Source: Mycobacterium avium subsp. avium
GTDB taxonomy: Bacteria; Actinomycetota; Actinomycetes; Mycobacteriales; Mycobacteriaceae
Assembly (NCBI RefSeq): GCF_009741445.1
Contig: NZ_CP046507.1
Location: 3,720,001 to 3,784,000 of the forward strand
Reading direction: 5' to 3'
DNA length: 64,000 nt
A program made the translations under genes and the position numbers. Under the pieces are notes generated by a model. It saw nothing but the letters and a program-made list of their open reading frames with translations, was not told the origin of the DNA and made no database searches. How positions within the stretch are numbered: position 1 is the stretch's first letter; each line of letters starts with the position of its first letter. Below are positions 58,303 through 64,000 of the stretch, piece after piece.

Positions 58303-59603
58303 GCACCGAGCCGCTGGTCGGCGTGGTCGGTGTCGGCTACGTGGGCCTGACCACCGCGGTCTGCGTGGCCGCTGCGGGGCGCAAGACCGTTGCGGTGGAC
58401 ATCAACCCGGACCGGGTGGGCAGGCTGCGCGCCGGGGTGGCGGTGATCGACGAACCCGGGCTGTCCGAGCTGCTGGGTGACGGGCTGGCCGGCGGCGTGC
58501 TGCGCTTCAGCGCCGATTTCGCCGAGCTGGCCGACCGCGACGTCGTCTTCGTGTGCGTGCCCACGCCCAGCGCCCCGGACGGACACGCGGACCTGGCCGC
58601 GGTGGAGTCGGTGATCGACCGGCTCGGCCGCGTGCTGCGCCGCGGCGCCGTGGTGGCGCTGAAATCGACCGTTCCGGTCGGCACCACGTCGACCATGGCA
58701 CAGCGGCTGTGCCACAAGGGGATTCGTGTCGTCTCCACCCCCGAGTTCCTGCGCGAGGGACGCGCGGTCGACGACTTCCGCAACCCGGACCGGCTGGTGA
58801 TCGGCAGCCACGACGAACTGGCGGCCCAGCTGGTGCACCAGGCCTACGGCCTGGCCGGACACCGGGTGCTGCGGATGAGCCCGGAAAGCGCCGAGCTGGC
58901 CAAGTACGCCAGCAACGCCTTTCTGGCCGTCAAGCTGTCCTACACGAATTCGCTGGCGGCGCTGTGCGCGCGGGTGGGCGCCGACATCGACGACGTCACC
59001 TGCTGCATGGGCGCCGACCGGCGGATCGGCGCGGAGTTCTTGCGCCCGGGCCCGGGTTGGGGCGGTTCCTGCCTGCCCAAGGACACCGCGGCGCTGCTGG
59101 ACATCGCGCACCGGCACCGGGTGTCCTTCGCCGAAGTGGAGGCCGCCCGGCAGACCAACACCGCGCAGGCGCGACGGATCGTCACCGCGCTGCGGCACAC
59201 CCTCGGCCGGCCGTTGTCGGGCTGCCGGATCACCGCGCTGGGGCTCACCTTCAAGGCCGCCACCAGTGACACCCGGGAGTCGCCGGCGCTGGCGGCATGC
59301 CGCGAACTGGCCGCGGCCGGCGCCCAGGTGGCCGGCTACGACCCGCAGTTGCCCAACATCGACCCCGCCGTCCTGCAGCAATACCGGGTGACCGCGGTCG
59401 ACGACCCGTACCGGGCGGCCAAGGCCGCCGACGCGGTCGTGGTGCTGACCGAATGGCCGCAGTTCCGCAGCCTCGACTGGCGGGCGGTCGCACAGGACGC
59501 GCCGCTGGCGGTGGTGCTGGACGCCAGGAATTCGCTGGACCCGGCCACCGTGCGGGAAGCCGGCCTGCGCTATCTGGGAAACGGTGTGCGACAAGGGTTT
59601 TGA
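58299..59603 (+). CDS. UDP-glucose 6-dehydrogenase
   Basis: 434-aa UDP-glucose/GDP-mannose dehydrogenase family enzyme oxidising UDP-glucose twice to UDP-glucuronate with NAD. NAD motif GVGYVGLTTAV (11-21), catalytic Cys258 in PGPGWGGSCLPKD, conserved Lys in ELAKYASNAFLAVKLSY, and the C-terminal UDP-binding domain with LGLTFKAATSDTRESPA. Last gene of the operon. Its product is the substrate of the UXS-like decarboxylase at 49496. A GDP-mannose substrate cannot be excluded but is less likely. Confidence 0.92.
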   Translation: MSTEPLVGVVGVGYVGLTTAVCVAAAGRKTVAVDINPDRVGRLRAGVAVIDEPGLSELLGDGLAGGVLRFSADFAELADRDVVFVCVPTPSAPDGHADLAAVESVIDRLGRVLRRGAVVALKSTVPVGTTSTMAQRLCHKGIRVVSTPEFLREGRAVDDFRNPDRLVIGSHDELAAQLVHQAYGLAGHRVLRMSPESAELAKYASNAFLAVKLSYTNSLAALCARVGADIDDVTCCMGADRRIGAEFLRPGPGWGGSCLPKDTAALLDIAHRHRVSFAEVEAARQTNTAQARRIVTALRHTLGRPLSGCRITALGLTFKAATSDTRESPALAACRELAAAGAQVAGYDPQLPNIDPAVLQQYRVTAVDDPYRAAKAADAVVVLTEWPQFRSLDWRAVAQDAPLAVVLDARNSLDPATVREAGLRYLGNGVRQGF

Positions 59604-59830
59604 CTGTTCGTGGCGGGCGCCGGCGGCCGTCGGCGCCGCGCCGGTTGCTGGCAGGTGGCTGGGAGTCGGCTGACCGGGCGGGCGGCAGCGCATAACACCG
59701 GCGAATCCGGGTAACCCGGCTCGTGTGGGACGTGCCGAGGCCGCCGCCGCGGGTGGCAGCCTGCCTGGTTCAACCACCAGCCACACACCCACCCGCCAGC
59801 ACGGTCGGCCGTTTGCCGAGGAGGGAAGAC

Positions 59831-61624
59831 ATGTCCAAACAAGAGGTTTCCGACTATCTGCTCGAGCGTTTGCGGGCGTGGGGCGTCGAGCATGTATTCG
59901 GGTACCCCGGCGACGGCATCAACGGGCTGCTCGCCGCGTGGGGCCGCGCCGACAACAAGCCGCAGTTCATCCAGTCGCGGCACGAGGAGATGAGCGCCTT
60001 CCAGGCGGTCGGCTACGCGAAGTTCACCGGCCGGGTGGGCGTGTGCGCGGCGACCTCCGGCCCCGGCGCCATCCATCTGCTCAACGGCCTCTACGACGCC
60101 AAACTCGACCACGTCCCGGTGGTGGCCATCGTCGGCCAGACCAACCGCACCGCGATGGGCGGCAACTACCAGCAAGAGGTCGACCTGCTCAGCCTTTTCA
60201 AGGACGTCGCCAGCGACTACGTCCAAATGGTCACCGTGCCCGAGCAACTGCCCAACGTGCTTGACCGCGCGATCCGCATCGCGATGCCCCAGCGGGCCCC
60301 GACGGCGCTGATCATCCCGGCCGACGTGCAGGAGCTGCCGTACTCGCCGCCCGAGCACGCGTTCAAGATGGTGCCCTCCAGCCTGGGCATCGAATACCCG
60401 GCCATCGCCCCGGAGGACGCCGCCATCGCCCGCGCGGCCGAGATCCTCAACGCGGGCAAGAAGGTGGCCATGCTGGTCGGCACCGGCGCCCGCGGGGCGC
60501 ACCAGGAGCTGGCCGAGGTCGCCGACCTGCTCGGCGCCGGCGCGGCCAAGGCGCTGTTGGGCAAGGACGTGCTGTCCGACGAATTGCCTTGGGTCACCGG
60601 CTCTATCGGGCTTTTGGGCACGCGGCCCAGCTATGAGCTGATGCGCGACTGCGACACGTTGCTCACGGTCGGATCCAGCTTCCCCTACACGCAGTTCCTG
60701 CCGGAGTTCGGGCAGTGTCGGGCGGTGCAGATCGACATCGACGGCCGGCTCATCGGGATGCGCTACCCCTACGAGGTGAACCTGGTCGCCGACGCGAAGG
60801 CCGCACTGCGCGCGCTGATTCCGCACCTGAAGCGCAAGGAGGACCGGTCCTGGCGGGAAGGCATCGAGAAGAACGTGGCCCGCTGGTGGGAGACCATGGA
60901 CAAGGAGGCGATGGTCGGTGCGGACCCGATCAACCCGCTGCGGCTGTTCTCCGAGCTGTCCCCGCTGCTGCCCGACAACGCCATCGTGACAGCCGATTCC
61001 GGCTCGTCGGCCAACTGGTACGCCCGCAATCTGCGCTTCCGCGGCAACATGCGCGGCTCGCTGTCGGGCACGCTGGCGACGATGGGCCCCGGGGTCCCGT
61101 ACGGCATCGGCGCCAAGTTCGGCCAGCCGGACCGGCCCGTCATCGTGTTCAGCGGTGACGGCGCCATGCAGATGAACGGCATGGCCGAACTGATCACCGT
61201 CAAACGGTACTGGAACGAATGGAAAGATCCGCGGCTGATCATCGCGGTGCTGCACAACAACGACCTCAACCAGGTCACCTGGGAGATGCGGGCGATGGCC
61301 GGAGCGCCGAAATTCGCTGAATCGCAAAACCTTCCGGATGTCGACTTCGCCGCGTTCGCGGCCGGGCTGGGGTTGAACGCGATGGCCATCAAGGATCCCG
61401 ACGAGTTGTCCGACGCGTGGCGCAGCGCCCTGTCGGCCGACCGTCCCACCGTGCTGGACGTCTACACCGATCCCGACATGCCGCCGATCCCGCCGCACGC
61501 CACCTGGGAGCAGTTCAAGTCGGCGACCGCGGCGGTGCTCTCCGGCGACGAGGACCGCACCGGCTTCGTCAAGGTCGGCCTGAAAACCAAGATGCAGGAG
61601 TTCTTGCCGCACAAGAAAAGCTGA
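59831..61624 (+). CDS. ThDP-dependent pyruvate oxidase/dehydrogenase (PoxB-like)
   Basis: 597-aa three-domain thiamine-diphosphate enzyme. The catalytic Glu is in SRHEEMSAFQAVGYAKFTGRVGV, the central domain binds FAD or a nucleotide, and the ThDP-Mg motif GDGAMQMNGMAELITVKRYWNEWKDPRLIIAVLHNNDLN is complete. Closest in pattern to PoxB-type pyruvate:quinone or pyruvate oxidases rather than acetolactate synthase. It would convert pyruvate to acetate and CO2 at the membrane. ATG 59831 follows GAGGGA. A 227-bp gap after the glycan operon holds no recognised gene and probably its own promoter. Confidence 0.88.
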   Translation: MSKQEVSDYLLERLRAWGVEHVFGYPGDGINGLLAAWGRADNKPQFIQSRHEEMSAFQAVGYAKFTGRVGVCAATSGPGAIHLLNGLYDAKLDHVPVVAIVGQTNRTAMGGNYQQEVDLLSLFKDVASDYVQMVTVPEQLPNVLDRAIRIAMPQRAPTALIIPADVQELPYSPPEHAFKMVPSSLGIEYPAIAPEDAAIARAAEILNAGKKVAMLVGTGARGAHQELAEVADLLGAGAAKALLGKDVLSDELPWVTGSIGLLGTRPSYELMRDCDTLLTVGSSFPYTQFLPEFGQCRAVQIDIDGRLIGMRYPYEVNLVADAKAALRALIPHLKRKEDRSWREGIEKNVARWWETMDKEAMVGADPINPLRLFSELSPLLPDNAIVTADSGSSANWYARNLRFRGNMRGSLSGTLATMGPGVPYGIGAKFGQPDRPVIVFSGDGAMQMNGMAELITVKRYWNEWKDPRLIIAVLHNNDLNQVTWEMRAMAGAPKFAESQNLPDVDFAAFAAGLGLNAMAIKDPDELSDAWRSALSADRPTVLDVYTDPDMPPIPPHATWEQFKSATAAVLSGDEDRTGFVKVGLKTKMQEFLPHKKS

Positions 61625-61634
61625 CCGCGGCCGT

Positions 61635-62300
61635 TCAGCCCAGCGCGGAGCGGGCGCTGCGCAGGTCGTCGACGAACAACCGGTAGACCTCGTCGTGCCG
61701 TTCGCTGCGGTCGCGCAGCACCGACGACGGGTGCACCGTCGCCACCAGCACCGGCTCGGGCGACACGTCGGGTATCACCTCGGGCGAAGCCGGCAGCTTG
61801 AGCGGTTGGCCGCGTTGGGTGGAGACCCGAAAGCTGGTGCCCAGCAACGATTGTGCGGCGGTGGCCCCCAGGCACACGATGATCCGGGGGTGCACCGCCT
61901 CGATCTCGGTGATCAGCCAGGGCCGGCAGGCGACGATCTCGGTGCGGCCCGGCTTCTGGTGGATCCGCCGCTTGCCGTCCTTGCGGGTGAACTTGAAATG
62001 CTTGACCGCGTTGGTCTGATACGTCAGCCCGGGATCGATGCCGGCGTCCTGCAGCGCCCGGGCCAGCAGCCGCCCGGCCGGGCCGACGAAGGGGGCACCG
62101 GCGCGGTCCTCCTGGTCGCCGGGCTGCTCACCCACCAGCATGATCGGGGCACCCGGATGTCCGTTGCCGAACACCGTCTGGGTGGCGTCGGCGAAAAGTG
62201 AACAGCCGCGGCATGTTTCGGCCGCATGCTTGAGCGCCTCAATGTCCCGCTGCTCGGGGAGGTAGCGGTCGGCACCCGGGGCCTTCGAAGTCGCGGTCAT
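61635..62300 (-). CDS. udgX: Uracil-DNA glycosylase of the UdgX type
   Basis: 221-aa 4Fe-4S uracil-DNA glycosylase. Motif GEQPGDQEDRAGAPFVGPAG contains E58, and the cluster ligands are C30-x2-C33, C125 and C143. The loop KDGKRRIHQKPG carries H114 in the KRRIH motif unique to UdgX, whose His forms a covalent bond with the abasic sugar after uracil excision (characterised in M. smegmatis, H109). Motif VATVHPSSVLR is the usual second active-site segment. Absent from M. tuberculosis as far as I recall. Tail-to-tail with the ThDP enzyme. Confidence 0.92.
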   Translation of the reverse strand: MTATSKAPGADRYLPEQRDIEALKHAAETCRGCSLFADATQTVFGNGHPGAPIMLVGEQPGDQEDRAGAPFVGPAGRLLARALQDAGIDPGLTYQTNAVKHFKFTRKDGKRRIHQKPGRTEIVACRPWLITEIEAVHPRIIVCLGATAAQSLLGTSFRVSTQRGQPLKLPASPEVIPDVSPEPVLVATVHPSSVLRDRSERHDEVYRLFVDDLRSARSALG

Positions 62301-62310
62301 GGTAGGGGGC

Positions 62311-62353
62311 GGCGAGGTGCCCCCACTCCCCCACCGAGCGGGGGTACCTCGCC
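62311..62353. repeat. Large GC-rich palindrome (terminator or dispersed element)
   Basis: GGCGAGGTGCCCCC (62311-62324) pairs with GGGGGTACCTCGCC (62340-62353), one mismatch, 15-nt loop containing ACTCCCCCACCGAGC. It lies between the hemerythrin stop and the UdgX start on the minus strand. It may end the hemerythrin transcript. The sequence reminds me of palindromes repeated in intergenic regions of M. avium-complex genomes, which needs a search. Confidence 0.55.
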
Positions 62354-62364
62354 TGGGATGGCCG

Positions 62365-62925
62365 TCAGCCCTTGCCGACGATGACGTCGCGGGCTCGGTC
62401 GAGCATCGCGGCGAACGGGCCGGCGGCCAGGTTGGCCAGTTGCGATTCCACCCCGGCGTGCGGCCGGGTGGGCGCGATCGCTTCGGCCAGTTTGGCGGCG
62501 CGGCCCATCCGTTCCAGCTCGTCGCCGCTCAATTCCTGGCCCAGCTTGGCGAACTCGTCGTGCTCCTCGTGCTCGGCGTGGTCGATCACCGCGTCCCGCA
62601 GCTTGGTGAGCTCGCGGGTGAACTCCTCGCTGTCGACGTCGAGCTTTTCCAGCTTCTGCAGCGCGGTCTTGGCCTCGTGCTCTTCGTGCAGCCGTTCCTC
62701 GACCACACCTGCCCCGCCGGCGATCTTGCGCTTGGCGCGCGGATGCACGATCTCCTCTTCGGCGGTCTCGTGCACGGCAAGCAGGCGCCGCAGTTCGATG
62801 AAGGCCTCCTCGCGCGCCTTTCCGGACGCCGCCAACGTGTTGGCGAACATCGCCTTGATCTGCTGGTGCTGGCTGACCAGAAAGTCGACCACATCGGTGG
62901 GCGACTTGATGGCGGTCGGTGCCAT
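62365..62925 (-). CDS. Hemerythrin HHE-domain protein
   Basis: 186-aa four-helix hemerythrin-like protein. Diiron ligands are visible in order: SQHQQIKAMF (His), AVHETAEEEIVHP (His-x3-Glu-x4-His pattern), EERLHEEHEAK (His) and VIDHAEHEEHDEF (His/Asp). Mycobacterial relatives bind oxygen or NO and affect the peroxide response and SigF activity. ATG 62925 follows GGGAGGGA. A near-perfect SigF-like promoter (63010-62985) lies upstream. Confidence 0.92.
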   Translation of the reverse strand: MAPTAIKSPTDVVDFLVSQHQQIKAMFANTLAASGKAREEAFIELRRLLAVHETAEEEIVHPRAKRKIAGGAGVVEERLHEEHEAKTALQKLEKLDVDSEEFTRELTKLRDAVIDHAEHEEHDEFAKLGQELSGDELERMGRAAKLAEAIAPTRPHAGVESQLANLAAGPFAAMLDRARDVIVGKG

Positions 62926-62984
62926 GCTGTCCCTCCCATCTGCTCTGGTTCGGCGCGCAGGGCTGTTGCGCGCTCTGGTTGCGG

Positions 62985-63010
62985 CTACCCGAGCCACTCG
63001 GGGGTCAAAC
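62985..63010 (-). promoter_or_regulatory. SigF-like promoter of the hemerythrin gene
   Basis: Minus strand GTTT (63010-63007), 16 nt, GGGTAG (62990-62985): perfect -35, one mismatch in -10. The start codon is 60 bp downstream. Hemerythrins belong to SigF regulons in other mycobacteria, which supports the call. Confidence 0.6.
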
Positions 63011-63012
63011 GG

Positions 63013-63055
63013 GTGTGGCGGTGGCCAGGCGGGGTATGCCCTGGAAAACCAGGGC
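63013..63055 (+). promoter_or_regulatory. Possible SigF-like promoter and leader hairpin of the lipoprotein gene
   Basis: GTGT (63013-63016), 15 nt, GGGTAT (63032-63037) on the plus strand, back-to-back with the hemerythrin promoter. It is followed at once by GCCCTGG-AAAA-CCAGGGC (63038-63055), a 7-bp hairpin that would start the transcript, and then GGGAGG before the TTG start at 63068. Confidence 0.35.
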
Positions 63056-63067
63056 GGGAGGCAAAAG

Positions 63068-64000
63068 TTGCGCGCGGGAGTGGGTTCCGGTGTGGTGCTG
63101 CGCGGTGGCGCGCTGACGGGCGTGCTGGCGGTGAGCGTCGGCGCGCTGGTCATGAGCGTGGCCTGCTCGCGGCCCGGCGCGGCGACCGAAAGCGCGCCCG
63201 AGCTGACGGTCTGGCCGGTCGGCACGGCGCTGCACCAGCCGGTGTGGTCGTATCGCGGGCACGCCCTGGTGGCCGTCACCGAGGATCAGCGGGTGGCCGA
63301 GGTCGCCGAAGATCGCGCCGCGGCGGCGACCACCCGGCTGTCGGCGCCGCTGGCGGCGGGACGCAATCTGCAGATCAGCACCAAGGATCCGGCGGTGGTT
63401 TTCGTGCCGCAGCCCACGCGCGGCCGGGTGGTCGTCGTCGATCTGCAAAGTCTGCGCCAGGTGGGCGATTTCGACGCCGGGCCCGCCCCGGCCTACCTGT
63501 CCGAGGACGCCGGGTTGCGGATGCTGCTGACGCTGTCGTCGGACGGCCGGTCGGTGACCCCGGTCGATCAGTACGGCTACCGCAAGCTGGCGACCGCGCC
63601 GATCGGCGGCGCCCCCGCCGAGGTCATCGACGGCGCCAACCGCGGCCGCGAAATCGACTACCACATCTACGCGCCGTCCGGAATCCGGCATTACCAGGGC
63701 CCCGATTCCCCGGCGCCGCAACGCGGTTCGCTGGACATCGACGTCGCGGTCTCCGCCGGCGACGGCACCGCGGTGACCCGCAGCTATGTGGCCGGCCACG
63801 ACGACGCCGTGCTGTACGCGGTGGACTCGCGCCGCGGCGGGCAAGGGATACAGGTGCTGGCCAGCACCCGGCTGCCCGCCCCGATCCGGGCGCTGGGCAC
63901 CGACGACACCCGCATCTACGCGGCCACCGACCGGCAGCTGGTGACCCTGGAAACGGCGAGCTTCACCGGGTTTCCGGCCCGGCACATTCCGGTGCTGCGC
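63068..64000 (+). CDS. Putative lipoprotein with beta-propeller-like domain, 3'-truncated by the window edge
   Basis: An open frame of 311 codons runs off the window. The start is probably TTG 63068, 7 nt after GGGAGG. The N terminus has a hydrophobic core (GALTGVLAVSVGALVMSVAC) ending in a lipobox-like site with Cys33 in SVACSRPG, so a lipid anchor is likely. The rest is rich in short strands with repeated units such as RGRVVVVDLQSLRQVGDF, DAVLYAVDSRRGG and TRIYAATDRQLVTLE, suggesting a propeller of WD/YVTN type outside the membrane. Function unknown. Divergent from hemerythrin. Confidence 0.8.
   Translation, partial: MRAGVGSGVVLRGGALTGVLAVSVGALVMSVACSRPGAATESAPELTVWPVGTALHQPVWSYRGHALVAVTEDQRVAEVAEDRAAAATTRLSAPLAAGRNLQISTKDPAVVFVPQPTRGRVVVVDLQSLRQVGDFDAGPAPAYLSEDAGLRMLLTLSSDGRSVTPVDQYGYRKLATAPIGGAPAEVIDGANRGREIDYHIYAPSGIRHYQGPDSPAPQRGSLDIDVAVSAGDGTAVTRSYVAGHDDAVLYAVDSRRGGQGIQVLASTRLPAPIRALGTDDTRIYAATDRQLVTLETASFTGFPARHIPVLR

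Noticed and set aside
63005..63985. 326-codon minus-strand ORF at the window end
   Set aside because: Arg/Gly/His-rich shadow of the plus-strand lipoprotein frame, which has a lipobox, a ribosome site and sensible repeats.
1..64000. CRISPR arrays, tRNA, rRNA or prophage
   Set aside because: No regularly spaced repeats, no cloverleaf or rRNA signature and no phage structural genes were recognised on reading both strands.

Overview
The window is high-GC (~68-70%) mycobacterial chromosome. Gene order from about 1 to 35 kb matches, in reverse, what I remember of the Mycobacterium tuberculosis Rv0775-Rv0815c segment: sulfurtransferase/sseC, nitrobindin-like protein, PabC-like lyase, YgfZ, DUF3073, purM, purF, purL, pepC, DyP, encapsulin, GntR, purQ/purS, Rv0785-like flavoprotein, EmrB, PtrB, purC, Rv0779c-like, cyp126, purB, Rv0776c and Rv0775. 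Two IS110-family elements of exactly 1,472 bp with a 401-aa transposase fit what I recall of IS901, the marker of bird-type M. avium subsp. avium (the related IS902 of subsp. silvaticum is the main alternative). The best identification is therefore an IS901-positive Mycobacterium avium; this rests on memory, not on a database search.

Region by region. 1-12.6 kb: housekeeping genes, including most of a dispersed purine locus (purM, purF, purL; later purS-purQ, purC, purB). 12.6-16.4 kb: DyP peroxidase cargo, IS901 copy 1, encapsulin shell and a cupin. The IS has split a cargo/shell pair that was probably overlapping and co-translated. 16.5-35.0 kb: GntR and TetR regulators, two tandem DHA2 drug exporters, an oligopeptidase, a P450 and the remaining pur genes. 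35.1-38.7 kb: IS901 copy 2, placed exactly upstream of a large catalase (katE). 38.7-46.1 kb: an accessory, stress-flavoured stretch (Rho-N-like protein, nucleotidyltransferase, remnant of a GT2/acyl-CoA dehydrogenase/PIG-L cluster, CsbD, DUF3349, hemophore-like protein, topoisomerase IB), in which several genes have SigF-like promoters. 46.3-59.6 kb: a largely co-directional glycan operon. 59.8-64 kb: a ThDP enzyme of the pyruvate oxidase family, a covalent-type uracil-DNA glycosylase (UdgX), a hemerythrin and the start of a putative lipoprotein.

The most interesting system is the 46.3-59.6 kb operon. It encodes GmhA, a glycosyltransferase fused to a GmhB-type phosphatase, and bifunctional HldE, which together are all the catalytic steps from sedoheptulose-7-phosphate to ADP-D-glycero-beta-D-manno-heptose. 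Alongside are two GT9 (heptosyltransferase-type) enzymes, UDP-glucose dehydrogenase plus a UDP-xylose-synthase-like decarboxylase, an O-carbamoyltransferase, an SDR and further glycosyltransferases. Most junctions are 4-bp ATGA/GTGA stop/start overlaps, and a SigF-like promoter with almost no leader precedes the first gene. No HldD epimerase is seen, so the predicted product is a carbamoylated, D,D-heptose- and xylose-containing glycoconjugate of unknown structure. That would be unusual in an acid-fast bacterium and relevant to host sensing of ADP-heptose.

No tRNA, rRNA or CRISPR array was recognised. Apart from the non-transposase ends of the two IS elements, no gene-free stretch exceeds about 300 bases.
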